64,000 nt of DNA from Nonomuraea roseoviolacea subsp. carminata (GCF_024172185.1 NZ_JAMZEC010000001.1:1612001-1676000); one strand, 5' to 3'; counted from the first letter of the stretch, positions 17,444 to 29,100 are shown. Notes: generated by a model from the sequence alone, not told the origin. Translations and numbers: made by a program.

Positions 17444-18067
17444 ATGTTGGACGGGTGGAATGTGAACCGGTCTTACCGGGGAATGTCAGCCGAGCAAAGG
17501 CTGGCGGACAGACGCGAGCGGCTGATGACGGCCGCCTACACGCTATACGCGAAACCGGGTTTCGCGGCGACGACCATCGAAAGGCTGTGCTCGGAGGCCC
17601 GGATCTCCAACCGCGCGTTCTACGAATGTTTCGGCGGACGCGAGGAGCTGCTCCAGGCGTTGCACGACAGGTGCGTCGAGGAGAGCCTCGCGCACGTCGC
17701 CAAGGCCCTGCAGGAGGCCCCGCACAGCCTGGAGGGCAAGGTCGGGGCCGGGATTCGCGCGTACATCGAATTCGCCACGGCCGACTGGCGGCGGGCCCGC
17801 ATCATGCATCTCGAGGTGCGCAGGTCAGGAGATGTGCTGACGGCCTCGCGGCAGCGCGCGGTGGACGCCTTCGCCCGGCTGATCGAGGAGGCGGCGGCCG
17901 ATTTCCCGGTGGCCGGACCGGTGAATCGGCGGCTCGTGGCGCTCGGCGCAATTGGAGCGCTACAAGAGTTGCTCATCGAATGGATCCTCGGCAGCCCGTC
18001 GCCCGACGTCGACGAACTCGTCGATGTGGCCGCGCACATCTTCCGCGGAGCCCTCACCGGATCGTGA
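17444..18067 (+). CDS. TetR/AcrR family transcriptional regulator
   Basis: A 207-residue regulator. The N-terminal TetR helix-turn-helix (about residues 20-65) reads RLMTAAYTLYAKPGFAATTIE then CSEARISNRAFYECFGGREEL, with the typical FYxxF ending. The rest is an all-helical ligand domain with a predicted dimer interface. It follows the aldehyde dehydrogenase gene and is the best candidate to bind the palindrome at 15874-15891. The start is uncertain: ATG 17444 was chosen, and an internal ATG 39 nt further on also precedes the DNA-binding domain. Some codons near the start are less GC-rich than the neighbours. Confidence 0.88.
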   Translation: MLDGWNVNRSYRGMSAEQRLADRRERLMTAAYTLYAKPGFAATTIERLCSEARISNRAFYECFGGREELLQALHDRCVEESLAHVAKALQEAPHSLEGKVGAGIRAYIEFATADWRRARIMHLEVRRSGDVLTASRQRAVDAFARLIEEAAADFPVAGPVNRRLVALGAIGALQELLIEWILGSPSPDVDELVDVAAHIFRGALTGS

Positions 18068-18188
18068 ACCGCTCCGATCACGGATCGTGTTTACTCGGCG
18101 GCACGAAACCGGGATAGAACACCCCCACAAATCGCCTTTTTGGTTGTTGTTTTTCGGCGGAGGCGCTCACGGTTTCCGGACATGAAGA

Positions 18189-18218
18189 GAGCGGGCGACG
18201 GCTGATCGTCGCCCGCTC
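18189..18218. terminator. Bidirectional terminator between the convergent TetR and STAS genes
   Basis: Arms 18189-18199 and 18208-18218 pair perfectly over 11 nt with an 8-nt loop. The 197-nt gap also holds an AT-rich stretch near 18135-18160 (runs of T); no gene is seen in it. Confidence 0.6.
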
Positions 18219-18264
18219 CGATATGTCGCGGCACGTGGCGGGTCCCCCGCCCGCCGCTGCCCCG

Positions 18265-18582
18265 TCAGGCCACCGCGGCCTCCTGCGCCTCGACACGCAG
18301 GACCCGATTCAGCCGGGTCACCGCGAGAATGCGCATGATCCGCGGGGGCACCCCCCGGAGGACGAGGCGGCGCTGCCCGGCGGACGCGCGCCGATGCGTG
18401 CCCACGAGAACACCCAGACCGGTGGCGTCGATCATCTCCAGCTCGGACAGGTCGAGGATCAGATCCCCCTCGCCGGAGTCCACCGCGTCGTGCAGCAGGG
18501 AGCGGATCCCGGCCGACGTGCCGGCGTCGAGCCGGGCGCCGATCTGCACCACCTGGGCTTTCGGATTGCCCCGGACTCGCAT
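18265..18582 (-). CDS. STAS-domain anti-sigma factor antagonist
   Basis: A 105-residue single STAS domain: QVVQIGARLDAGTSAGIRSLL, then DLILDLSELEMIDATGLGVLVG, the segment that carries the phosphorylatable Ser/Thr in SpoIIAA-type antagonists. Here the position reads DATG, so a Thr may take that role. Proteins of this family bind anti-sigma kinases and release a sigma factor. No anti-sigma factor or sigma gene lies nearby, so its partner is elsewhere. It is downstream of the histidine kinase gene with about 98 nt between them. Confidence 0.85.
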   Translation of the reverse strand: MRVRGNPKAQVVQIGARLDAGTSAGIRSLLHDAVDSGEGDLILDLSELEMIDATGLGVLVGTHRRASAGQRRLVLRGVPPRIMRILAVTRLNRVLRVEAQEAAVA

Positions 18583-18680
18583 GCCACCTCCTCATTCACA
18601 CCACGCGACCGCACGTGGTGCCTTCGTACCCTGTGGCAGGGCGTACGGGAGGGCCGAAAACTCCCTCCGATCTCTTCCCC

Positions 18681-19892
18681 CTACCCAGGAATCGGCAGTG
18701 ACACGACCGCTTTGACGATGAACTGCCCGTCTGTCCCATGACGGACCGTGACGCCGCCGCCCACGGCGGCCATCCGCTCCCGCATCCCCTCCAGGCCGTT
18801 GCCCGGGTCGCCGTCCCGCTCATCGGCCCGCTCATCGGCCGGCTCGCGGGCCGGCGCGCCGTCGTTGCGCACCTCCAGCTCGGCCCGCTCGGCGGTGAAG
18901 CTCAGGGTGATCGCGCAGAACGTGGCCGCGCTGTGCTTGAGCACGTTCGTGACGGCCTCGCGCACGGCGTAGGCGAACACCGGCGCCACCTCCTCCGGCA
19001 TCTCCCGGTACGGCAGGCGCAGCTCGCACCGCACGCCGGCCGCCTCCAGCACGCCGCGCACGCTGGCCAGCTCGGCCCCGAGGTCGAGCCGCCGGTAGCC
19101 GCGCACGGCCTCCCGCAGCTCGCGCAGGGCCGTGCGGGTCAGCCCGTTCACCGAGGTCATCTCGTCGCGGGCGGCCCGCGGGTCGCCCTCCGACAGCCGC
19201 ACGGCCAGCGCGGTCTTCACGGCGATGGCCGACAGCCGGTGCCCGACGAGGTCGTGCAGGTCGCGGGCGAAGCGCAGGCGCTCCTCCGCGACGGCCAGCC
19301 GGGCGTGCGCCTCCATGCCCTCGTGGGCGCGCACGGCCAGCCGGTAGATCCACAGCCAGAGCCGGTTGGACACGACCGAGGCCAGGATCAGCAGGGCGTA
19401 CATGGCGGTGTTCGCGACGACCACGGCGCCGAGCCACCCGGGTCCCCGCGCGTCCGGCATGTCCAGCAGGTGCCACCATCCGCTCGCCGCGGCGGCGGCG
19501 CTCAACGCGACGCCCAGGAGAGTCGTGGCCACTCCCAGCGCGAACGCCCGCCGGCGCGAGCCGCCGACGGCGACGACGGACAGCCACACCACCAGCGCCA
19601 TTCCCGCCCCGAAGGGCTGCGCCCCGCCGGTCACCGCCGTCGCCACCGCCAGGACCCCGGTCAGCACGACCTGCCGCACCGGGTACCTCGATTCGATCAC
19701 CGCGCTCACCAGGCGCAGGTAGAGCACCGTGAACCCGGCGGCGGCGACCACCGACACGGCCGTCAGCGGCCACGGCTGAGCGCCCCGGCCGGCCTCGGCC
19801 AGGGCGCTCAGCGCCATCCCGCCCCACAGCAACCCGAGGAACGAGGTCAGCATCCACCAGCACAGGCGACGTGCCCGTGCGATCTCCCCCAC
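18681..19892 (-). CDS. Sensor histidine kinase, NarL/DesK type, without adjacent response regulator
   Basis: A 403-residue membrane kinase. About six hydrophobic helices span residues 10-180, followed by a signalling helix and the HisKA_3 dimerisation segment RFARDLHDLVGHRLS with phospho-acceptor His213. The ATPase domain shows the N box REAVTNVLKH near residue 312 and a GNGLEGMRERM G box. The usual NarL-type response regulator gene is absent on both sides. The gene begins 10 nt after the ABC-2 permease stop, so it belongs to the exporter operon; kinases of this type often control such exporters. The Asp/Arg repeat insertion (PADERADERDGD) between the N and G boxes is unusual. Confidence 0.9.
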   Translation of the reverse strand: MGEIARARRLCWWMLTSFLGLLWGGMALSALAEAGRGAQPWPLTAVSVVAAAGFTVLYLRLVSAVIESRYPVRQVVLTGVLAVATAVTGGAQPFGAGMALVVWLSVVAVGGSRRRAFALGVATTLLGVALSAAAAASGWWHLLDMPDARGPGWLGAVVVANTAMYALLILASVVSNRLWLWIYRLAVRAHEGMEAHARLAVAEERLRFARDLHDLVGHRLSAIAVKTALAVRLSEGDPRAARDEMTSVNGLTRTALRELREAVRGYRRLDLGAELASVRGVLEAAGVRCELRLPYREMPEEVAPVFAYAVREAVTNVLKHSAATFCAITLSFTAERAELEVRNDGAPAREPADERADERDGDPGNGLEGMRERMAAVGGGVTVRHGTDGQFIVKAVVSLPIPG

Positions 19893-19902
19893 AGGCGTCC
19901 CG

Positions 19903-21012
19903 CTACTTCGCGCGCAGCACGTCGCCGAGCCGCACCCGCGCGCCGGTGCGCAGGACGGCCCGCTCGTAGACCTTCGCGCCGATCGAGAGCACGGCCACCA
20001 CGGCCACCGCCATGAGCGCGAACGCCAGCCCGACCTCCCACAGCGGCACCTCCGCCGCGGCCATGCGCACCGGCATGACCATCGAGGAGAACGGCGGGAT
20101 CATCGACATCACGGTGGCCAGCGTGCCGGTCGGCTCGGAGGTCGCGTAGAAGGCGACGAAGTAGGTGATCATGATGAGCATGGTCAGCGGCGACATCACG
20201 TTGCCGACCTCCTCCTGGCGGGAGACCAGCGAGGCGAGCGCCGCGGCCAGCGTCGCGAAGAACGCGTAGCCGAGCACGAACCAGACGACGACCCCGGCCA
20301 CGATGCCCGGCATCCCCGGCGGGAAGTCGGTCGCCACCCCGGAGCCGACGGACGCCCCGACGCCCACCGCGAGGATCGCCACCAGGTTGACCAGCCCGAG
20401 CGCTCCCAGGCCGACGATCTTGCCGCCGAGGAGCTGCCACGGCCGGATCGAGGTGAGCAGGATCTCCACGATCCGGCTGCCCTTCTCCTCGACCACGCCC
20501 ATCGCGACCATCGTCGCCTGGCCGATGAGCAGCATGAACAGCACGAGAACCAGCACCACGGCGATGCCCGTGCGGGCCGCCTGGTAGCGGGAGTCGGCGC
20601 CGACCGACTCCATCCGCAGCGGCTCGATCCGCACCCCGGAGGCGCCGAGTTTCACCTCGCGGTTCGTGCTCTGCAGGAGCACGCCGAGCTCCTGCTCGAT
20701 CTCGCCGTCGGTCAGCACCTTGGCGCCGCCGACGAGCACCGCGTCCACGTCGCCGTCGAGCAGCGCCTTCCTGGCCGTCGCCTCGTCGGGGAACGCCTTC
20801 CAGGCGAACTCGATGTCGGGCGCCGCCGCCTCCAGCGGCAGCCGCTGGGAGTTCACGGTGCCCACCGTGTACTTGTCGGGACGATCCAGGACCTTCGGCG
20901 CGAACGCCGCGGCGCCCACCAGCAGGACGGTCACGAGCAGGCTGACGATGAACGCCTTGGTCCTGATCCGGGTGCTGATCTCCCGGCGGGCCACCAGTGC
21001 CAGCGCGTTCAT
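19903..21012 (-). CDS. ABC-2 type transporter permease (NatB-like)
   Basis: A 369-residue permease with one N-terminal helix (AFIVSLLVTVLLVGAAA), a large extracytoplasmic region (about residues 45-160) and five or more C-terminal helices. The segment MGVVEEKGSRIVEILLTSIRPWQLLGGKIVG is the characteristic ABC-2/NatB cytoplasmic motif. It forms an exporter with the ATPase encoded just upstream. The ATG overlaps the ATPase stop (ATGA), indicating translational coupling. The substrate is unknown; NatAB-like systems export Na+ or drugs. Confidence 0.9.
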   Translation of the reverse strand: MNALALVARREISTRIRTKAFIVSLLVTVLLVGAAAFAPKVLDRPDKYTVGTVNSQRLPLEAAAPDIEFAWKAFPDEATARKALLDGDVDAVLVGGAKVLTDGEIEQELGVLLQSTNREVKLGASGVRIEPLRMESVGADSRYQAARTGIAVVLVLVLFMLLIGQATMVAMGVVEEKGSRIVEILLTSIRPWQLLGGKIVGLGALGLVNLVAILAVGVGASVGSGVATDFPPGMPGIVAGVVVWFVLGYAFFATLAAALASLVSRQEEVGNVMSPLTMLIMITYFVAFYATSEPTGTLATVMSMIPPFSSMVMPVRMAAAEVPLWEVGLAFALMAVAVVAVLSIGAKVYERAVLRTGARVRLGDVLRAK

Positions 21013-21908
21013 GCCACGGCCTCCTTGAAGATCTCGGTGAGGGTCGGCTGCTCGACCCCGAAGTGCTCGACGTGCCCGGCCTTCATGGCCCGGCGCAGGA
21101 TCTCCTGGCCGTCGCCGGCGGCGTCCACGAGCAGGACCTGCCGGTCGTCCTCGGCGCTCAGCTCGCCCGGCAGGCCGTCCGCCCAGCCGGGAGCCGGGTC
21201 CCGCACCACGACGCGCAGCATGCCGCCCTCCGCCGCGCGCAGGCCCGCGACCGTGCCGCTGGCCACCATCCGGCCGGAGGAGACGATGCCGACCGAGTCG
21301 CACAGCCGCTCGACGAGGTCGAGCTGATGACTGGAGAAGATCACCGGGACGCCGCCCCGGCAGCGCTCCTGCAGCGCCGTGGCCAGCGTGTCCACCGCCA
21401 GCGGGTCGAGCCCGGAGAACGGCTCGTCCAGGATGAGCACCTCAGGGTCGTGCACGAGCGCCACCGCGAGCTGCACGCGCTGCTGGTTGCCCAGCGACAG
21501 GCTCTCCACGGCGTCACCGCGCCGCTCCCCCAGGTCCAGCCGCTCGATCAGTGCGGCGGCGGCCTGCGCGGCCCGCGGACCGCTCAGGCCGTGCAGCCGA
21601 CCGAAGTACTCGATCTGCTCGGCCACGCGCATCTTCTGGTACAGGCCGCGCTCCTCCGGCATGTAGCCGAACCGGCGCCGGTCGTCGTAGGTCAGCGGCC
21701 GGCCCTGCCAGCTCACCGAGCCGGAGTCGGCCTGGAGGACGCCCATGACGATCCGCATCGTCGTCGTCTTGCCGGCGCCGTTCGCGCCGACGAACCCGAA
21801 CATCTCGCCCGGCCGCACGGCGAAGCCGATCCCGTCCAGGGCGAGCTTGCCCTCCGGCGCGCCGGGGCCGCCCGCGAAGCGCTTGCGCAGCTCGCTGATC
21901 TCGAGCAT
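21009..21908 (-). CDS. ABC transporter ATP-binding protein
   Basis: A 299-residue nucleotide-binding subunit: Walker A GANGAGKTT near residue 40, Q-loop region YMPEERGLYQKM, signature LSLGNQQR, Walker B VLILDEPFSGLD, and switch His in SSHQLD. A C-terminal domain of about 90 residues follows, typical for NatA-type exporters. The ATG at 21908 has AAGGAGAGG close upstream and starts MLEISELRKRF; an upstream in-frame ATG would add nine residues and lacks a good site. It is divergent from pduO, and the 127-nt gap holds a 14-nt palindrome. Confidence 0.93.
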   Translation of the reverse strand: MLEISELRKRFAGGPGAPEGKLALDGIGFAVRPGEMFGFVGANGAGKTTTMRIVMGVLQADSGSVSWQGRPLTYDDRRRFGYMPEERGLYQKMRVAEQIEYFGRLHGLSGPRAAQAAAALIERLDLGERRGDAVESLSLGNQQRVQLAVALVHDPEVLILDEPFSGLDPLAVDTLATALQERCRGGVPVIFSSHQLDLVERLCDSVGIVSSGRMVASGTVAGLRAAEGGMLRVVVRDPAPGWADGLPGELSAEDDRQVLLVDAAGDGQEILRRAMKAGHVEHFGVEQPTLTEIFKEAVA

Positions 21909-22009
21909 CAGGTCCTCTCCTTCGTCATGAGGCAATAGTGGCCTTCGCGGCGTTCGCCCTGGTAGTCGGAGAAATCATGGCTCCGGTATGCGCCCCGCGT
22001 CCCTTCCCG

Positions 22010-22023
22010 ATGACATTTGTCAT
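22010..22023. promoter_or_regulatory. Palindromic operator ATGACATTTGTCAT in the exporter/pduO divergent promoter
   Basis: A perfect 14-nt palindrome (6-nt arms, TT centre) lies 102 nt upstream of the ATPase start and 13 nt before the pduO start. Its form suits a NarL-type response regulator, which would match the orphan kinase in the exporter operon. That link is inference. Confidence 0.5.
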
Positions 22024-22035
22024 TACGCTGAGCCC

Positions 22036-22626
22036 ATGACGCGCTCGGACAAGGACAAGCCGGTCGTCCTCTCCCGCATCTACACCCGCACCGGCGACGA
22101 CGGCACCACCGCGCTCAACGACATGAGCCGCGTCCCCAAGACCGACGCGCGGCTCGCCGCCTACGCCGACGTCGAGGAGGCCAACGCCCACCTCGGGGTG
22201 GCGCTCTCGCACGGCACGCTCCCCGCCGACCTCGCGGAGGTGCTGGCCCGGGTGCAGAACGAGCTGTTCGACGTGGGGGCCGACCTCGCGACGCCGGTCG
22301 TGGCTGAGCCCGCGTTCCCGCCCCTGCGGGTCGAGCAGGCGTACGTGGACCGGCTGGAGGCGCTCTGCGACAGCTTCAACGCCGACCTCAAGCCGCTGCG
22401 CAGCTTCATCCTGCCCGGGGGCGACCCGGCGACGGCGGCGCTGCACGTGGCCCGGGTGACGGTGCGCCGCGCCGAGCGCACCACCTGGGCGGCGCTGGAG
22501 GCCCACGACGACATGAACCCGCTCACGGCCGCCTACCTGAACCGCCTGTCGGACCTGCTGTTCATCCTGTGCCGGGTCGCGCACGCGGGCCAGGAGATCC
22601 TCTGGAAGCCGGGCGCGACCCGCTAG
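22036..22626 (+). CDS. Cob(I)yrinic acid a,c-diamide adenosyltransferase (PduO type)
   Basis: A 196-residue PduO-type ATP:cob(I)alamin adenosyltransferase, which makes adenosylcobalamin. It shows the N-terminal IYTRTGDDGTTAL ATP-binding motif (residues 14-26), the VEEANAHLGVA helix, and the C-terminal VARVTVRRAERTTW and LNRLSDLLFILCRVA motifs with the conserved Arg residues. Length is typical. The ATG at 22036 was chosen because an earlier in-frame start would run through the palindrome. A shared 11-nt-stem terminator separates it from the convergent DUF2550 gene. Confidence 0.95.
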   Translation: MTRSDKDKPVVLSRIYTRTGDDGTTALNDMSRVPKTDARLAAYADVEEANAHLGVALSHGTLPADLAEVLARVQNELFDVGADLATPVVAEPAFPPLRVEQAYVDRLEALCDSFNADLKPLRSFILPGGDPATAALHVARVTVRRAERTTWAALEAHDDMNPLTAAYLNRLSDLLFILCRVAHAGQEILWKPGATR

Positions 22627-22662
22627 GCGCCGGCGTGGCTGCCTGTCACCGCTCGGACGGGT

Positions 22663-22690
22663 GCGGCGGGCCGTGACGGCGGCCCGCCGC
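22663..22690. terminator. Bidirectional terminator between pduO and DUF2550
   Basis: Arms 22663-22673 and 22680-22690 pair perfectly over 11 nt with a 6-nt loop, in the gap between two convergent genes. Confidence 0.65.
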
Positions 22691-22775
22691 GTGCGGGTCA
22701 GAGGCCGTCTCCCTGGAGGCCCTCAGCCCCGTGCGCGGGGTGGCGGCCAGGCCGGCCGTGCCGTGACCCCGGAAA

Positions 22776-23156
22776 TCACGCCACGTCGAGATACGCACTG
22801 GGAGGAGCGGACTCCAGCCAGGCGAGGAAGCCCGTCAGGGCGTCTGCGCTCATCGCCAGCGAGATGTCCCCCGCCGAGCCGCCGCAGTCGATCGCGTACA
22901 GGCCGTTGTCCAGCTCGCGCCGGGACGAAACGACGAGGCCGCGCCTCGCGATCGCGTGGCGCGGCCTCAGTCGCAGACCTATGAGCGGGATCCAGTGGAG
23001 CTCCCCGTCGGCGTAGCGGGCTACCCCGCCGCGCCAGCCGTGGTCGGCCACCCGGATCCGACAGGGGACGCTGCCCCGGGAGCGCGCGAGCATGAAGCCG
23101 CGCAGGACCACCAGGGCGGCGAGCAGCAGCACGCAGATGAATACCGTCGCCACCAC
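22776..23156 (-). CDS. DUF2550 family membrane protein
   Basis: A 126-residue protein with one N-terminal transmembrane helix (VFICVLLLAALVVLRGFML), a short basic stretch, and a cytoplasmic beta-rich domain containing CRIRVADHGWRGGVARY and a WIPLIGLRLRP segment. This matches DUF2550, found in actinobacteria just after atpC, as here (25 nt after the epsilon gene stop). Function is unknown; position suggests co-expression with ATP synthase. Confidence 0.88.
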   Translation of the reverse strand: MVATVFICVLLLAALVVLRGFMLARSRGSVPCRIRVADHGWRGGVARYADGELHWIPLIGLRLRPRHAIARRGLVVSSRRELDNGLYAIDCGGSAGDISLAMSADALTGFLAWLESAPPSAYLDVA

Positions 23157-23181
23157 TGCCGCCCCCTAAGCCTTGGGTTGT

Positions 23182-23583
23182 TCAGACCTCTTCGCCCGCG
23201 GCGCGCAGCCGGGCCCGGGCACGCTGGGCCTCGACCGCCGCGTCGGCGTCCTCCTGGTTGGCCTCGATCGAGGCCTGGGCCCGATCGAGAGCGTCACGGG
23301 CCGCCGCGACGTCGACCTCGGAACCGAGCTCGGCCACCTCGGCGAGCACGGACACCTCGTCGTCGGCCACGGAGATGAACCCGCCGTGGACGGCCGCGAC
23401 GAGTTCGTCCTCGCCCTCCCGCTTGACGCGCAGCACGCCGCCCTCGACGAGGACGCCGAGCACGGGTGCGTGTTGCGGCATAATACCGATCTCGCCGTCC
23501 ACGGTCTTGGCAATCACCATGTCGGCCTCGCCCGACCAGATCTCACGCTCGGGTGAGACAACCCCTACGCGTAGCTTGGCCAC
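23182..23583 (-). CDS. atpC: F0F1 ATP synthase subunit epsilon
   Basis: A 133-residue epsilon subunit. The N-terminal beta sandwich begins KLRVGVVSPEREIWSGEADMV, has the PQHAPVLGVL segment and HGGFISVADDEVSVLAE; a two-helix C-terminal domain (about residues 88-130) follows. It sits in the central stalk and couples or inhibits rotation. The GTG at 23583 was chosen because AAGGAA precedes it at a suitable distance; the frame is open further upstream without family similarity. A GC-rich hairpin (23647-23665) separates it from atpD. Confidence 0.95.
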   Translation of the reverse strand: MAKLRVGVVSPEREIWSGEADMVIAKTVDGEIGIMPQHAPVLGVLVEGGVLRVKREGEDELVAAVHGGFISVADDEVSVLAEVAELGSEVDVAAARDALDRAQASIEANQEDADAAVEAQRARARLRAAGEEV

Positions 23584-23646
23584 TTGTGCAGGTTCCTTTC
23601 CGATCAGGTGGTGGCACGGCCTCGGCCGCACCACCACCGTATCTCC

Positions 23647-23665
23647 GGGCGGGCTGCGCCCGCCC
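23647..23665 (-). terminator. Hairpin between atpD and atpC
   Basis: GGGCGGGC and GCCCGCCC pair perfectly over 8 nt with a TGC loop in the 96-nt atpD-atpC gap. No T tract is present. It may lower expression of the last operon genes or protect the upstream message. Confidence 0.45.
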
Positions 23666-23679
23666 TATGGCCGGGGCGA

Positions 23680-26029
<2,350 letters not shown>

Positions 26030-26032
26030 GTC

Positions 26033-27682
26033 CTACTTCTTCTCCGCCGGGCGGACGACCTTCTGGATCTTCTCCTGGCCGACCTCGTCGGCGCCGAGCG
26101 GCGCCACCGGCTCGTCCTTGACCAGCAGCTCGCCGGACGAGGTGGTGAAGCCCTTCTTGAACTCCGTGATGGCGTCCTTGAGGGCGGTCACCGTGTCGTC
26201 CGACAGCTCCTTGGTCTCGCGGATGGCGTCGAGGATGCCCTTGTTCCCGCTCTGGAGGTAGTCGAGGAACTCGCCCTCGAAGCGGCGGATGTCCTCGACC
26301 GGGACGTCGTCCAGCTCACCGGTGGTGCCGGTCCACACCGACACGACCTGCTTCTCGACGGGGAACGGGGAGTACTGCGGCTGCTTGAGCAGCTCGACGA
26401 GCCGCTGACCGCGCTCGAGCTGGGCCCGGGAGGCGGCGTCGAGGTCGGAGGCGAACGCGGCGAACGCCTCCAGGTCGCGGAACTGCGACAGCGACAGCTT
26501 CAGCGTGCCCGCCACCTTGCGCATCGCCTTGATCTGCGCCGAGCCACCGACTCGGGAGACCGAGATACCGACGTTGATCGCCGGGCGGACGCCGGCGTTG
26601 AACAGGTCGGTCTCCAGGAAGCACTGGCCGTCGGTGATGGAGATGACGTTGGTCGGGATGAACGCCGAGACGTCGTTGCCCTTCGTCTCGATGATCGGCA
26701 GACCGGTCATCGAGCCGCCGCCCATGTCGGCGGAGAGCTTCGCGCAGCGCTCCAGCAGACGGGAGTGGAGGTAGAACACGTCGCCCGGGAAGGCCTCGCG
26801 GCCCGGCGGGCGGCGCAGCAGCAGGGAGACGGCGCGGTAGGCGTCGGCCTGCTTGGTCAGGTCGTCGAAGACGATCAGGACGTGCTTGCCCTGGTACATC
26901 CAGTGCTGGCCGATGGCCGAGCCGGTGTACGGGGCCAGGTACTTGAAGCCGGCCGGGTCGGAGGCCGGAGAGGCGACGATGGTGGTGTACTCCATCGCGC
27001 CCGCCTCCTCCAGGCGAGCCTTGACCTGCGCGATCGTCGAGCCCTTCTGGCCGACGGCGACGTAGACGCAGCGGACCTGCTTCTCCGGGTCGCCGGTGGC
27101 CCAGTTCTCGCGCTGGTTGATGATGGTGTCCACGGCCACGGCGGTCTTGCCGGTGCCACGGTCGCCGATGATCAGCTGACGCTGGCCGCGGCCGATCGGC
27201 GTCATGGAGTCGATCGCCTTGATGCCGGTCTGCAGCGGCTGCTTCACCGGCTGCCGCTGGACGACGGACGGGGCCTGGAGCTCGAGGGCGCGCACGCCCT
27301 CGCTCTCGATGCCGCCCTTACCGTCGAGCGGGTTGCCCAGGGGGTCGACCACGCGACCGAGGAAGCCGTCGCCGACCGGCACGGACAGGACCTCGCCCGT
27401 CCGGCGGACCGTCTGGCCCTCCTCGATCTTGCTGAAGTCGCCCAGGATGACGACACCGATCTCACGGGTGTCGAGGTTGAGGGCCAGACCGCGCGTGCCG
27501 TCCTCGAATTCGAGCAGCTCGTTCGCCATCGCCGAGGGAAGGCCGGAGACATGGGCGATGCCGTCGCCACAGTCGACGACGGTCCCGATCTCCTCGCGCG
27601 CGGCGCCTTCCGGTTCGTACGCCTGGACGAAGCGCTCAAGCGCGTCCCGGATCTCGTCCGGCCGGATCGTAAGCTCCGCCAT
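26033..27682 (-). CDS. atpA: F0F1 ATP synthase subunit alpha
   Basis: A 549-residue non-catalytic nucleotide-binding subunit. It shows the N-terminal delta-contact helix ([17 protein letters not shown]), Walker [12 protein letters not shown] near residue 172, the [12 protein letters not shown] segment containing the arginine finger, and a C-terminal helical domain. About 30 extra C-terminal residues ([19 protein letters not shown]) are a common actinobacterial extension. It precedes atpG with a 3-nt gap and follows atpH after 23 nt. Confidence 0.97.
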   Translation of the reverse strand: MAELTIRPDEIRDALERFVQAYEPEGAAREEIGTVVDCGDGIAHVSGLPSAMANELLEFEDGTRGLALNLDTREIGVVILGDFSKIEEGQTVRRTGEVLSVPVGDGFLGRVVDPLGNPLDGKGGIESEGVRALELQAPSVVQRQPVKQPLQTGIKAIDSMTPIGRGQRQLIIGDRGTGKTAVAVDTIINQRENWATGDPEKQVRCVYVAVGQKGSTIAQVKARLEEAGAMEYTTIVASPASDPAGFKYLAPYTGSAIGQHWMYQGKHVLIVFDDLTKQADAYRAVSLLLRRPPGREAFPGDVFYLHSRLLERCAKLSADMGGGSMTGLPIIETKGNDVSAFIPTNVISITDGQCFLETDLFNAGVRPAINVGISVSRVGGSAQIKAMRKVAGTLKLSLSQFRDLEAFAAFASDLDAASRAQLERGQRLVELLKQPQYSPFPVEKQVVSVWTGTTGELDDVPVEDIRRFEGEFLDYLQSGNKGILDAIRETKELSDDTVTALKDAITEFKKGFTTSSGELLVKDEPVAPLGADEVGQEKIQKVVRPAEKK

Positions 27683-27705
27683 CTCTACTCTGTCTCCCTC
27701 TTCGC

Positions 27706-28515
27706 CTAGCCGGCCAACCGGCGGCGGACTTCTTCGATTCGTCCCACAATGGTGGTGTCGATGATCTCGTCGCCGATGCGGACCGAGAAGCCACCGAGCA
27801 CTCGCGGATCCACCTCGACGTTCAGGTGCACGTCACGGCCGTAGGAGGTGCGCAGCCACGTCGCCAGGCGGGCCTTCTGCTGGTCGGTCAGCTCGACGGC
27901 GCTGCGCACCACCGCGACGAAGCGCTGGCGCTGCTGCGCCACGAGCTGGCTGAACTCCTCCAGTCCTGCTTCCAGGCTACGTCCTCGCGGGTGTACTGCC
28001 ACCTGCGAGATGAGACGCACACTTGCCGTCGCCGCCTTGCCGCCGAGCAGGTCGCTCAGCAGCCGGCGCTTGCCCTCCGCAGGGGCGGCGGCGTCGGCGA
28101 GCGCGCGGCGCAGGTCAGGGTTGGCGGCGACGACGCGGCCGAAGCGGAAGAGCTCGTCCTCCACCTCGTCGATCGTGCCCTGGCTCTCGGCCTCCGCGGC
28201 GGCGGCGACGACGCCGAGCCGCTCGAGCACGTCGGCGAGGTCACCCGCGCGCGACCACCGGGCCGACGCGGCGGCCTCGGTGGTGGCGAGCGCCGCCTCG
28301 CCGACCTTGCCCGCGAGCAGGGCCCGCACGGTGCCCGCCTTGGCCTCCGCCGACCGCGACGGGTCGGACAGGGCGCGGCGCAGGCCGTGCTCGCGGTCGA
28401 GCAGATCGGCGATCGCGAACAGCTCGTCGGAGAGCGCGCCGAGGTCGGCGCTGCCGGCGACCGCGTTGAAGCGCTCCTCGACCTCTGCCAGCGAGCTTCT
28501 GCTCAGGCCTCGCAT
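27706..28515 (-). CDS. atpH: F0F1 ATP synthase subunit delta
   Basis: A 269-residue delta (OSCP-like) subunit of the peripheral stalk, of the longer form known in actinobacteria. The N-terminal helical domain begins [18 protein letters not shown] and the C-terminal part ends with the conserved [33 protein letters not shown]. The ATG overlaps the atpF stop (TAATG), so translation is coupled. It connects the b subunit to the F1 head. Confidence 0.95.
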   Translation of the reverse strand: MRGLSRSSLAEVEERFNAVAGSADLGALSDELFAIADLLDREHGLRRALSDPSRSAEAKAGTVRALLAGKVGEAALATTEAAASARWSRAGDLADVLERLGVVAAAAEAESQGTIDEVEDELFRFGRVVAANPDLRRALADAAAPAEGKRRLLSDLLGGKAATASVRLISQVAVHPRGRSLEAGLEEFSQLVAQQRQRFVAVVRSAVELTDQQKARLATWLRTSYGRDVHLNVEVDPRVLGGFSVRIGDEIIDTTIVGRIEEVRRRLAG

Positions 28516-29066
28516 TAGCGCACCGCCTGCGCGCTGGAGCTCTCGAGCTCGTCCAGGAAGCGGTCGACGGTGCGGCGCTGCCGGGCCTCGTCCTCGAGGG
28601 ACTCGCCGACGATACGGCCGGCCAGGTCGGTGGACAGGCGGCCGATCTCGGCGCGGAGCTGGGAGAACGCCTGCTGGCGGTCGGCCTCGATCTGGGCGTG
28701 CGCGGCCTCGATGAGGCGGCGGGCCTCGGCCTGCGCCTCCTCGCGGAGCTCAGCCTTGATCTGGGCGGCCTGCTCGCGAGCCTCCTCGCGAAGGCGGGCC
28801 GCCTCCTGCCGGGCCTCGGCCAGCTGGTCGCGGTACTGCTGCTGCAGCGCCTGCGCCTCGGCCTGGGCGTCCTCCGCCCTCTTGATGCCGCCCTCGATGG
28901 CGTCGGTACGCTCGGCCAGCGTCTTCTGGATCCGCGGGACAAGCATCCGTCCGACGACGAGGAAGACGACGGCGAACGCGAAGATACCGACGATGAGCTC
29001 ATAGTCGTGCGGGATGAGGGGGTTGGCGCCGCCCTCCGCCGCGAGGAGCGTAGCTGCGAGAGTCAT
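28515..29066 (-). CDS. atpF: F0F1 ATP synthase subunit b
   Basis: A 183-residue stator subunit. One N-terminal transmembrane helix (ELIVGIFAFAVVFLVVGRML, about residues 23-42) is followed by a long charged helix rich in Glu, Ala, Arg and Gln that dimerises as the peripheral stalk, with AERTDAIEGGIKRAEDAQAEA early in it. The stop overlaps the atpH start. It lies 34 nt after atpE. Typical in length and composition. Confidence 0.96.
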   Translation of the reverse strand: MTLAATLLAAEGGANPLIPHDYELIVGIFAFAVVFLVVGRMLVPRIQKTLAERTDAIEGGIKRAEDAQAEAQALQQQYRDQLAEARQEAARLREEAREQAAQIKAELREEAQAEARRLIEAAHAQIEADRQQAFSQLRAEIGRLSTDLAGRIVGESLEDEARQRRTVDRFLDELESSSAQAVR

Positions 29067-29100
29067 GGATGCAGCCTTTCGTCAGGGATTCTTCTGGTCT

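Noticed and set aside
18068..18264. A response regulator or small gene next to the STAS/kinase genes
   Set aside because: The gap contains only a terminator hairpin and T-rich sequence; no receiver or LuxR-type domain is encoded anywhere nearby.
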